A DNA stretch of 64,000 bases, taken from contig JANBVO010000038.1 in the NCBI GenBank assembly GCA_030052745.1, positions 301,399-365,398 on the forward strand, read 5' to 3'. The stretch comes from Pleurostoma richardsiae (taxonomy: Eukaryota; Ascomycota; Sordariomycetes; Calosphaeriales; Pleurostomataceae). The translations under genes and the position numbers were made by a program. The notes beneath the pieces are model-generated. The model saw only the letters and a list, made by a program, of their open reading frames with translations, was not told the origin of the DNA and searched no databases. The stretch's first letter is position 1. Each line of letters begins with the position of its first letter. This document shows positions 44,491 through 55,059 of this stretch, piece after piece.

Positions 44491-46182
44491 CTAAGAGGTA
44501 AAGTAAACTACCATGAAGCCGACCCAGCTGCCAACGACCCCGACGGCAGAATATGAGCTTGTGAACATGAGCGGCAAGAACTCCAACTTCTTGCCAAAGA
44601 CGATTGCGTGGATCAGAGAGCAATAGAGTATCAGTGGGATGCTGATGGCGATGTACAGAGTGCTGAAGCGGTCGAGGAGGAAGAGGCGGCGGCTGTTGGA
44701 CGCCTGGGCAAGCCGGTCAAACACCATTAGGAATAGGACCAGCCAAAAGATCGTGTAGACGACCTTGATCGGGAACTCCGCTGGAGTGAAGAGGAGTGGA
44801 AAGAGAGATACATGTCCAGCAACCGCGAGTGGTTTGAAGGCACTGAAGTATCTCCGGTTCTTGAGAGCAATGAGACTAAAGGGGATGATGATCAGGAGGA
44901 CTGCCTTTTCGTGGACATGCCAGCCGAACAGAAAAGAGGCGTAGCCGCAGAGAGTGACGGCACCGACGAAATTATCCCAAGACGGCCGCCAAAAGAGCTT
45001 CAGCAGCGGGATAGCTTGAGACAGGAGGGTGAGGCCGAAGCAGATCCTCGGACTGATCTCAGGAAGCACTGCGAAGGATGTGTCTCCAACCAAGCCACGC
45101 GTTACACTGTTAATGGCCTCTTCCTTGATTGGCAGGCCCAAGCGCGGTGCAGCTTTCCGGTCAGCTTTGAGTTTCTACGTGTGGTGTAGGAATCCAGTAG
45201 AAGACTTACCATAGATCATTATGCGGTCTGTAAAGGAGTACATGGCCCAGACGTTCGGCGCCCAATAGGCGTGGCATAGGCCTCTGGAGAAGGGGAAGAG
45301 CCTACTCAGTATCTGAGGGATCTGGTTCTTTAGTGCAAAGGGACCAAATGCCATGCCAAAGATGGCAGCGATGCCCCCGCCCAGCTTGATGCAGTTGAGA
45401 AGCTGGATACGGAAGATTGACTTGGGCGACAGGCAGTATTCCCGTAGAAGAAAGACAAAATATGCCGGCGCAAGATATAGGTAGATGTGCTTCATGCAGA
45501 GCAGGATCGCAAAGACTAGTCCGCTTGCCAGGAGGGTGGACTTCTTGCGAGCCAGCACCAGCGAGGCGATCAGGATGCCGTACATGCAGCCATTGTACTG
45601 GAAGTGGATGTGGTCAATGATTAAGAGACCCGGCGAAAGAAGAATGGAGATGGCGGCAGCCTGTGCAGCCCGCTTAGAACCTCCGTGAGTAGAGTCAACA
45701 AACCTAGACAGGATCAGTCTGGGCGGTACATAGCGGATGCAAGTGCCGGTTAGACATACATCTGAAGGGCAAACACAAGCAGTAGCTCGGTGACAATAAC
45801 CGTACTCCTCTGAAAATAGACCGTTTGCCAACTGTCATAGTCTAGGTTGTAGACACGAAGCATCGCAGGGTCCACGAGCTTGGCGACCTGGGACATAATC
45901 CATTCGAAGTAGGCGAAGAAGGGAGGATAGTCGAGGGTCCATTCTGAAGTCTTTTCATAGTACCACTCCCACAGTGGGAGGCTGTGTGTAATCGCAAGCC
46001 AGTTCCGATGGACTTCAAAGTCGGTGGATTTGCTTTGAAGAGAGAAGACATTGTCAGTAGGAGCTTCCTACGAAGAGCGCGTGCTGAGGGAGGGACTGAA
46101 TTTACTAGGCAGGGAAGAGCAGGATCTTGAACGCGGCCGCGACTACGGCGCATTGCGGAATTGAAGGGTATATCTCAGCCAT
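44491..46182 (-). CDS. alg8: Alg8, dolichyl-P-Glc alpha-1,3-glucosyltransferase (second glucose of the N-glycan precursor)
   Basis: Exons 46182-46106, 46032-45760, 45703-45210 and 45152-44491 give 501 aa, the usual Alg8 length. The N-terminal luminal loop has the GT57 hallmark [16 protein letters not shown], then [44 protein letters not shown] and [20 protein letters not shown] follow. The rest consists of many membrane segments. The enzyme sits in the ER membrane and adds the second glucose to Glc1Man9GlcNAc2-PP-dolichol before transfer to protein. Introns 1 and 3 use AAG acceptors, with CTGAC branch sites close upstream. It is divergent from the lectin-type cargo receptor, another N-glycan-related gene, with a 714-bp shared upstream region. 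Confidence in the product is high; alg6 is excluded by the VHRNWLAIT and [10 protein letters not shown] signatures. Confidence 0.93.
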
Positions 46183-46896
46183 GGAGACATATTATTCCCT
46201 CTCACAGACCACTAAATAAAACACTCGGAGTTGCTGCTGCGCGCTGGTTATGAATTGCCCGTGTCCGGCTTGCAGCTTGCGCGTGGAGTTCTTCGCGGCA
46301 GCTTGAAGACAGACTAACAGCCCACCGAGAGTCGTCGCGACTATTGGAGCTTGAGCCACACTTCCTGTGACGTTTCCCCACAGGTGCCACAAAGACCGGG
46401 CCTATAAACCACCAGCCACAACTCTCCGCAGAATTGGAGAAGCTCCTGCAGGGGTTTCTCGTTAGAACAACTCGGATCACAGGCAGGCAAAAGACGCTTT
46501 GCTTCATTAAGCAGCGTGCTATCTCAAGCTTCCCGCGATCGTCCCTAGAAGGCCCCCGCGTGTCTCAGGTGTCTGGAGTAGAGGGAAGGCTCATGAGCTA
46601 TTCCACTGGGAATTTTGTTCACTGAGTTGCTGTTGCGTGTACATAAACTTCCGGCCCGAAATTCTGTCCTGGTCCTTTATTGGTATGCAGCTGAGCTTTT
46701 CCTGTCGCTGAAGCCGTACGGAGCATTCAGCCAGGGTGTCCTCAACCGCACATAAGAAAGTCGTGGATCTTCTGCAGACAACTTGCACTACACCTTCCAC
46801 GACGAGCTGGCCTTCCCTTCTTCTTATTGTTTTAAGGGTTCTCTGCACAATAATCCTCGGCTTCGTCTTCTGCTCGCTTGTCTTCATTAGCCCAGC
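46183..46896. promoter_or_regulatory. Divergent promoter, alg8 / L-type lectin receptor
   Basis: The two starts are 714 bp apart on opposite strands with no gene between them. A GTACGGAG motif lies at about 46715. Just before the lectin start (46790-46890) is a T/C-rich tract typical of a fungal transcription start. Co-regulation by secretory demand is plausible but not shown. Confidence 0.5.
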
Positions 46897-48309
46897 ATGT
46901 GGTTCCCTTCGTTACTATCGCTCTGCCTTGCGGCAGGGCTATCACGAGCGCAAGCCCAGTACCTTGTCTCTGAGCTCAGCTTTGGCTATGGCACGAGGTA
47001 TGATAACTCAACGCTTCCAGGATTCATATTTACATGACCATTGGTGGGATGCCTACTGACGCATCTCGTTCAACCTCGCAGGATAAGCCCCGAGAACAAG
47101 CAGACGATCCCGAACTTCTCCATACAAGGCAACCCCAACCTCCCCGAGATCCTATCCAACAAGGTGATCTTGACGGCGCCCTCCCCGGGCAACATGCGCT
47201 CGGCCATCTGGTCCGACCGGCAGCTGCAGCACAGCCAGTGGGTGACGGACGTGGACTTCCGGGCGAACGGTCCCGAGCGCGGGGGCGGCAACCTCAACAT
47301 CTGGCTGGTGCACGACGGGGCGCACGACGTCGGCTCCAAGAGCATATACACGGTGGGCAAGTTCGAGGGTCTGGCCCTGGTGGTGGACCAGCACGGCGGG
47401 ACGGGCGGCGTGGTGCGCGGGTTCCTCAACGACGGCACCACCGACTACAGCAGCGCCCAGGTGGACGCGCTGTCCTTCGGCCACTGCAACTACGCGTACC
47501 GCAACCTCGGGCGGCCCTCGCAGATCAAGCTGCGCCAGACCGAGAGCGCCTTCCGTGTCGAGGTCGACGGGAAGCTGTGCTTCGAGAGCGACAAGATCCG
47601 CATCCCCACCGGCTACAACTTCGGCATCACGGCCGCGTCCGCCGACAACCCCGACTCCTTCGAGATGTTCAAGCTCACCGTCCTGGCCGACAGCCTCGGC
47701 GCGCAGCAGGACCAGCCCGTCGGCCAGCAGCAGATGCAGCAGGACCAGCAGCAGCAGGCAGCGCCGGACCGGCCGAGTGCGAGGTTCGGTCGGGCCGGCC
47801 GGCTCGTCGATCAGCCCGGCGAGGACGGCTATGAGGGGGACATCCCTGACGAGGACGCCGACAGGATCACGAGCTCCAAGGCGCAGTTCACGGACCTGCA
47901 CAACCGGCTGCAGAGCGTGAACCACCACCTGTCGACCATCTTCCGGCAGGTGTCGCAGCAGGGGACCATCGGCGAGAAGCGGCACGAGGAGACGTCGGTC
48001 ATGCTGGGCGAGATCAAGGGTCTGCTGTCCAAGCTGGACCGGATCGCCGATCTGGAGCAAAAGGTCGTGAATCTTGAGCGGGAGATGCGCGCTCTTCGGG
48101 GCGACGTCGCCCAGAAGGTGCGCGACTCGGAGAACGCCATCAAGGGCCACATCATCGACACGCACGCCACGCTGCAGGACACGGTCAAGAGCAGCGCCCC
48201 GGGCCATGGCCGGCTCATCTTTATCATCCTTGGCAGCCAGGTGCTCCTGGTCGCCGCTTATATCTTTTATAAGAGGAGGAAGAACTCGTCGCCCAAGAAG
48301 TACCTGTAG
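46897..48309 (+). CDS. L-type lectin cargo receptor (Emp46/47, ERGIC-53-like)
   Basis: Two exons, 46897-46997 and 47082-48309, give 442 aa. A signal peptide (residues 1-20) precedes an L-type (legume-like) lectin domain at about 22-235, with FSIQGNPN, SQWVTDVDFR, GLALVVDQHGG and GFLNDGTTDY. A glutamine-rich linker, a coiled coil (about 330-385) and one membrane span (about 412-430) follow. The cytosolic tail ends KKYL, a classical KKxx retrieval signal, so the protein should cycle between ER and Golgi. Relatives bind high-mannose N-glycans and load glycoproteins into COPII vesicles. The divergent neighbour alg8 makes the glycan precursor that such receptors read. Which of the yeast paralogs it matches is not determined. 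GC3 is very high, which creates long antisense frames. Confidence 0.9.
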
Positions 48310-48597
48310 AGTATTGCACCTTGTGGCGCTACGTGTCATGTATAAAGTTGTTAGGCGTTGTCTTTCTGTGTAAGTAGCAAGGGTCGGGGGGGCATAAGGT
48401 TTCCGGAGGTTCAGAGCAAATACCATTGTCATTAAGGCCTTAATCTCGTTGGTCAAAGCAAAGAACGCGTGATTCTCTATAGGTATGTATATATAGGCCA
48501 GTCCTCCAGAAATGTTCGCCAGCTGCTTTCATTCTCGTAAAGGAAAAAAGAAAAGTCTCTCACCCTCCCAAGTATCCTGGGTTTGATGAGAAGGGGC

Positions 48598-50633
48598 TCA
48601 TCGCCCCGACCCGTTGATGATCTTCAGAGCCTCCTCGCCTTTCGGCGCCGTCGTCAAGTTCTCATATCCATCCTCGGTGACGAGGATGTCGTCCTCGATG
48701 CGGACACCTCCCACCGGGTAGAACTTCTCCAGCACGTCCTTGTCGATATACTTCGCATGAACCGGCGAGTTCAGGAAGAGCCCCTCGACGTAGGGACGGA
48801 AGAAATAACTGCCCTCACCATCAGTACACAACGCTGGATGTAAAGAATGAAAGGGACGGAGATTATAGACTCACATGCCCGGCTCGACCGTGACAATCAT
48901 ATTCTTCGCCAGCCTCTGCCTCTCCTCCACCGCCGGCGCAACCCTGCCACCCGCGCCCTCCCTGAAAGCGCGCGCCAGCATCTCCGGCGTCACCGGCGCC
49001 CTCTTCCCCGCAGCCCCGCCACGGGCCCCCTCCTCCAGCAGCCTCGCGGCGCCGACGTCGAGCTTCCCCGGGCCGCTGACGTCGTGCACCTCCAGCCCGA
49101 CGTGGTGGCCGAGCCCGTGCGGGAAGAACGCCGCCGTGGTGCCGTTGGCCACAATCTCCTCGGGCGTGCCGCCGCCGCGGAAGATACCCAGCGCCAGCAG
49201 GCCCTCGGCGGCGACCAGGTGCGCGCGGCGCGTCAGGTCGTAGAAGAGCACCCCGGGCGTGATGCGCGACACGCATTCGCGCTGCATGCGGTCGACGACG
49301 TCGTAGACGGCGCGCGCCTCGGGCGTGAACCGCCCGGACACCGGGAACGTGCGCGTGATGTCGCTCGCGTAGCCGGCCCACTCGTACGCCGCGTCCAGCA
49401 CCACCAGCTGCCGGCCCTCGAGCGACTCGTCGTTGGCGCTGTAGTGCAGGGCCGCGGCGTTGGGCCCCGACCCCGCGATGACGGGGTACGCCTCCATCTT
49501 GGCGCCCTGCGCGAGGCAGGACCCGCGAAAGGCGGCCTCGATCTCGCCCTCGTTCTTCATGCCGCGGAGCCGCTCGAGGACCGCGCGGTGCGCCGCCGAG
49601 GAGAGGTCGGTGGCCCGTCGGATCATGGCGACCTCGTAGTCCGTCTTGACCACGCGGGCGGCGTCCATGGCCTTCCGGAGCTTGTAGGTGTCGAGGTGCA
49701 GGGGGCCACGGCACGGGCGCTCCCGCTTGGGCGGGCCGTGCTCCGGCTTGAGGATGTACATGATGGTGGTCGGGGGCACCGCGCAGATGTACTTCTCCAG
49801 CTTGCTGACGTACTTGACGTCGTCGACGTCGTACTTCGCCTTGCACTCCTCGACGGTCGGCGTCGTGCCATACCACAGAGCGAGGACAGGCTCATTGTGC
49901 GGGATCCACAAGGTCAGCCAGTCCTTGGCGATGTCGTAGGTGACCGCGCAGCCTGGGAAGTTGGCTCCAGAGAGGTAGAAGAAGCTGTGATTGCAGTTAA
50001 TCGTGGGACTGCTATGCACTGCAGAGCCATGGCTACTTTATCCAAGCCGAGAGGATCGCACGCGACCAGGGGGACATACTATTTGCGCTGCCGGAACGGC
50101 ACTTGTTGGTCAGAGTCCTCATACTCTCTCGCTTTCTCGCCAGGCAGGTAAATGAGGCCATGGTAGAAACCGAGTTCTTTGGCGACCTTCCGGGCATGTG
50201 TCTTGGCTTAATGAGCAGTCAGTATGGGTTCCGTCCTTGTCCGACAGTGACGGCCTCGTCATGAAGACATCCGTCCACGTTGGAGGAGCGCGGCTGCTGC
50301 CAGTCACGACACCTTCAACCTAGAGGCGCCGCGACGGGGTCGTCACATGGTGGAGCGACGACCGTAAAGCTCACCTGGATACTTCTGTGGCGGCTTGTAT
50401 GATGCCGAAGGTACCTTGACCTCAATTGACCTAAGAATAACAACAACCATTAGCGTGCGAGTCGACAGCAGCTTAGCCGCCCATTGAATCGATAGTCCAG
50501 TGATCGGCAGAGAGCCTCTCGTATCCCAAGATAGCCGAATGTCTCTGGGTGCTGTGAGTGTTTGGGGTGCTCCGGGTGCCTCTTACAGTGCATCGAATTC
50601 ATCCACGACCACTAAGTCGTGCTCGACCTCCAT
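48598..50633 (-). CDS. pepP: Xaa-Pro aminopeptidase (M24B metallopeptidase, PepP type)
   Basis: Five exons, 50633-50587, 50430-50375, 50206-50080, 49984-48875 and 48808-48598, give 516 aa. The start [16 protein letters not shown] lies in a good context (aagATGG) and splices into [20 protein letters not shown]. An N-terminal creatinase-like domain includes [18 protein letters not shown]. The catalytic pita-bread fold has all five metal ligands: Asp274, Asp285, His370 ([12 protein letters not shown]), Glu444 (VEPG) and Glu485 (RIEDD). It binds two metal ions, usually Mn, and removes an N-terminal residue preceding proline. A glycine/alanine-rich insertion separates His370 and Glu444, as in other fungal PepP proteins. 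It lacks an obvious signal peptide from this start, so a cytosolic location is expected. Intron 2 (168 nt) uses an AAG acceptor. An alternative upstream start is described in the findings. Confidence 0.92.
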
Positions 50634-51846
50634 CTTCGTATCTCGCACTCCTGCGGAGTCCGTCTGCGAGGCTGCACCGCTAGGCTCGGGGTGATCAGAC
50701 ACGCAAGGGAACACCTCTATAGCAGTAGAGTGTCCTTCACGGTGCCTATTATGCTCCTGCGAAGTCTCTCGTCGTAAGCCGAGACGATGTTGATGATGAG
50801 ACGTAGTAGCAGTTGCCGGCCCGACGGTCGGCTGCACGTGCGACCGGGTGCGGCGGGCTTCCTCGCCCGGTCCGACCCTGGCTCTAGTCAGATCCGGCAG
50901 GTCGCGATAAGCTGCGGAGCACGGCGAGAGCTCCACCACGGACAAGAATGCAGCGAGAATTACGGTAATTGTAGACGCAAGACTAAAGAGGTGCATTGTA
51001 TTAGCCGATCACAGGCGGGTAGCGTCGGGATGGGAATCGTTCCCCGAGTACCTTGCAGCTCCTGGCGTTGTGTGACGCTGCATTCATGTAGATAGATAGG
51101 TTAGGTAGGTTCAGCTAGTCAGTCTACGATGGGACATCGGCGTAAACAAAACCTTAGCCGGCATCATAGCTACAGATTTTTCTCATCAGGTTCCATACTG
51201 CTTCTGTTAATGGTAGGTAGCAAAAGTTTGAGCCCCTGAGCCATCTCCAGCCTACTTCTCCTTCCTCGACCTTACCCCGGCCTTAACTCTCCTAGAAGCC
51301 GCGGTGGTGCTATTGCTGAACAATAACTACGGTGCCTAGGCAGGTTCGTCTATCAGTGTTACAAGCCGAGTCGATAGGAGGCACATGGAGATATCCCATT
51401 TCTTTTGTTCATGCCCGCCTCTCCTGTCTATCTGCTACCTATCCCTGCATAGACGAAAGCGCATCCCTCAAATATGTGTTTATAGAAAGACAAGTAGTTA
51501 CAATAAAGTAGAAATTATGTACATGAAGTGACAGAAAAGCAAGCGTGTATCTTTCTGTTCCTTTTGTTCCTTTCGAAGCCTCCAGATGGAGGAAAACACA
51601 GACCCGGGGTATCTCGAGAAAATGCCATGATAATGATCCATTCCAATTCAAGTCCATACCCGCCCGGCATGTCTCGCAGAGATCGCCAATCATTTGGAAG
51701 TTGGAGAACACGTTTCGTCGCTGGCGCCGGACCCGGCCGGCAGCCGATTGCCCCGAGTAACCCATGGCTGCGCGTCGTATACAGATCGTGAAGTTGTCCC
51801 TCGATCCCTGGCCGTGATTATCCATCCAAAAAGCAGTAGTTTTTCT
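50634..51846. other. Intergenic: pepP upstream region and 3' end of the C6 regulator
   Basis: The minus-strand frame stays open and in phase from 50996 into pepP exon 1, beginning with a signal-peptide-like stretch. Whether it is translated is unclear. The remainder (51.1-51.8 kb) is AT-rich with several TAGGTA repeats and should hold the 3' UTR of the following minus-strand gene. No independent gene is convincing. Confidence 0.4.
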
Positions 51847-54800
51847 TCACATCGGCCGATAGTTGTGTGGAAACATATCGCCCCATTCGCCTTTGTAGCT
51901 CGACCCAGCCATCATCTCGTCCAGCTCACTGTTTTGGTTGTGTTGGGTCGGCTGCTGCTGCTGCTGCTGCTGCTGTGACTGCGTTTGGTGCAAGGCCAGC
52001 ATACTGGACGTGTCATACATGTGCGCGGAGAGGTCCATCCCTGGCTGGCTTGGCTGCATGAGGTATGGAGGAACTGGTCCGAGAAGTTGGCCCTCGATAT
52101 CATCATAGACGTTGGGCATATAAAAGTGCCCAGAGTCGTGCTGGCTACCTCCCGGAGGCTGAGAGGGTGTAATTTGAGACACAGGCGTATAGTCCATCAA
52201 CGGCTGATTTGGATAGGCGAACGGATCTCCCGACGGGAACATCATGGCGTCGACCTTGTAGAATGGGCTATTACCACCAGTCGTTCCTTGGGCGAGACTC
52301 GGGGCTACGCGGTGACTTGTGGTCGGAGTCCCGCCCGACTCAGAGCTCGCCGCCGTAGATGTCATATCCAGGGGCATCATCTCCTGGTAGCCAGACATAA
52401 ACGCAGGGCTTGGTCGCATGCCCGCCGGACTTGCCACGCTGTCGAGTGACATACCCCTCACAACATTTCTCATGCGATCGTGGCCGGAAGAGCCGCTGCT
52501 GGGTCGATGCAGCTCATCGGATCGGCGGGATACCAGGACCTGCTGGGAGTGCGTAGGGACAGAGCCCGGTTTCGGGACAGGTGCTGATCGTTTCTTGGTC
52601 GGAATCGGGCGCGACTTTCCCTTCCTGACCTGGTCAGGCAGTTGATCGAATAAAGTCTAACTGCTGTTAGCTAGAAGCACATCCAGTCAGACATGGGGGG
52701 AAGGCTAACATTGAGCGCGGCGCTGACTCTATCTGCGGTCAAACTCCTCTGCGCCATGCTGTTTATCATATCTTTGCCTGCAGCCGCCTCCGCCAGCATT
52801 TCGGGAGATCCTGGCTTGTCCGGATTTTCCAACGCATAAAACACCAGGGAAAGAATGGCGAAGAACTCGGTGTACAATATGAACCAATATGGCCCAACGA
52901 GAACAGATTGCTTTTGGATCTCAACGCCAATATGGACGATGTTTCGAGATACGCTGATCCCAGCGGCGGCACAAGCGTAGTATCGATCATCAACAGCTTT
53001 CCCGGCTGACAGCCTAGGTGAGATATAGTGGAGAAAGGGGCGGTACAGGAGCATCTGAACGTGCGCATAGGCAAACCTCAGCAGTGTTCGAACCCTGTGA
53101 ATCCGAGAACAGTCAGCCTGCAATGTCACCACAAATCCAGGAGTCGAGCCAATTCGGTGTCTCTTTCCAGGAACCCTATGCCCTGGATATGCCGGGAAAA
53201 TGGCGAATTGACGACATACCGGATGACTTCGATGGGTCCCTCAGAACTAGGTCGCCATCTAGTTGGAAGTCGTTCATACCAGTCCTGAAGCTCGGCCTCT
53301 ATTTCTTTGATCCGCCCATAAGAAATCGAGTAAGTTGCATTAGGGCGGTCCCCGTTCATGGCGCACTCTTCTATGCCCTTCAACGGATATATATACTTGA
53401 CCACCTTCTCAAGAATTCCCATCAGCTTGGCATGCGCGTTGAAGGCTTCAAAGAATGAGCCGGCGGTGCCAGGGGGAGGTTTTTGAATTCCATCCATAGT
53501 GATGTACTCGTCATCCACTTCAGTGGGTAGCGGTTGGTCGATGTCTTCGGTCCTTAGCAGAATTGGAAATCCTAGAAGGGCGGATACGTATGTGTCGATC
53601 TGCCTGACCACATGAAATACACGACGTCGCGTTTCGTGCTCGATAGGGCTGAGCTTCGCATGAGGTAGGTGACGGTGCAGGCCGATGCGCAGAGCAGACC
53701 GCAAAGCAATTCCTATAAACGCGTAGCAGGCACTCAAGTTCGAGGTTGCTTGAAGGAATAGGATAATAAACAGGAGGGCCTGCAGAGAGGTCATGTCCCG
53801 GCATTCGGTGATGTCTTGGAGCAAGAGTCGCGCCGATGTGTAGTATTTGAGACTGTGCATTGTTAGATCATGGATCGGAATATAGGTACCCCCTGGACGA
53901 TCTTACCCTTCTTCCATCGCCGCCTTGTAATGCACAGGAGGGGTGGAGCTTCTCTCATCATAGGTCCTATACATAGAGCCAAGCGCCATGACGGCGTAGA
54001 GAAGGCCGAGGGACCTGTTGTCTTCAGTCGTAAACCTATCAGGCCGCTTTGCGTATAGCCTATCCAAGGTAGTATAGAAAGTAGGCACATGGACGATTCG
54101 AAGAAGACATGTTGCGCAATTGATGGCAAAATAGCAAAGGGAACGCGCGTGCTCCTGTGGGGGAAGATCGTAGAGGTCGGGCACCGTCGAGTCGTAGGGC
54201 GAGCTCGCAGCTGATCGCGGAGAGTCAAGGTTTAACATGCCAGCAGGCCGCGGTGGTCGTGGAAGAAACGGGTAGCTGGTGTCATTGCCAAGCAAGCCGC
54301 CAAAATGCTCCTTCATCCGCCTCAGAAAGACAGCGCCAGAGGAGATTCCGTGAAAGTCATATTCCCCGCCCTCAGACAGATCGAGCTGCCCAATGGTCTC
54401 GATCATGGAAACGATCTGAGCATCCTGGTTCTCGCCTTCCACGACTGCTTCCCTCTTCAACTTTGCGGCCTGGGCTCGGGCACGCTCCCTGTGGACAAAC
54501 TCTTGCCGCACGGCCGGGTCGAGGTTGGGATCATTCAAGTCAACATCTGGCATATACTTTCGCAGTAGTGTCTCAGCCCGTTGCAGCTTGCTTTCCAGCG
54601 CCTCAATATACTGGGGCGCTGGATTCCTTCGCCGGTTAGATGGCTTGTCGTATGTACATTCTGGCGTTTCCGTGGCGTGTCAGCGGCAGGCATTGCTTGC
54701 TTTTCTGGCGTCGGGAAGTGCTATTTACCGTAGCTGTACACCGAGCAATGGGTACAGGGTTGCTTGCCATCACACTTGATCTTCTTGCGCCGGCACTCGT

Positions 54801-55059
54801 CGCACGCTCGAGTCACTCTTCGCCGCTTCTGGACAGGCATAGGAAGGGTGCCAGTGGAAGCGCCTTCCAGCTCGTTTGCTCCCTCAGACTTGATCAGGTC
54901 CCGCGACCTCTGACTGTCAGTTGGCGAGGGGGCGTCCGACTCTTCGCCAGACAGCTCCTGAGAGGCGAGGGAGTCGGCCATGTCGGGATCGGAAGGGTTC
55001 CTAGTCGCTGCCGAAGGCGGCTGCGATATGCGACCCGCAGGTTTGCCGGGGCTGGCCAT
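51847..55059 (-). CDS. Zn(II)2Cys6 transcription factor with fungal-specific regulatory domain
   Basis: Five exons, 55059-54729, 54660-53907, 53852-53220, 53094-52710 and 52656-51847, give 970 aa. The frame is open to a TTG at 55125, but a stop precedes it, so the first ATG (MASPGKP) is used. The zinc cluster is [14 protein letters not shown] then CTHC, with cysteines 86, 89, 96, 102, 105 and 112; the last lies beyond intron 1. A linker with [15 protein letters not shown] and a dimerisation coiled coil follow. The fungal transcription-factor domain spans about 250-650 (ALCYF-like [46 protein letters not shown]). A disordered tail contains eight glutamines and ends [11 protein letters not shown]. 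The DNA-binding segment reminds me of the FarA/CTF1-alpha group that controls fatty-acid and cutin use through CCTCGG elements, but I hold this only weakly. The upstream 4.7 kb is empty, as is common for regulators. Confidence 0.88.
51952..51975. repeat. (CTG)8 microsatellite encoding poly-Q in the C6 regulator
   Basis: Eight perfect CTG units on the plus strand are read as CAG in the minus-strand gene and give a glutamine run in its C-terminal activation-like region. Confidence 0.93.

Noticed and set aside
47152-48456. 434-codon minus-strand open frame
   Set aside because: Antisense of the lectin receptor coding exon; produced by high third-position GC.
48847-50151. 434-codon plus-strand open frame
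   Set aside because: Antisense of pepP exons 3 and 4 and crosses its introns; arginine-rich composition typical of a shadow frame.
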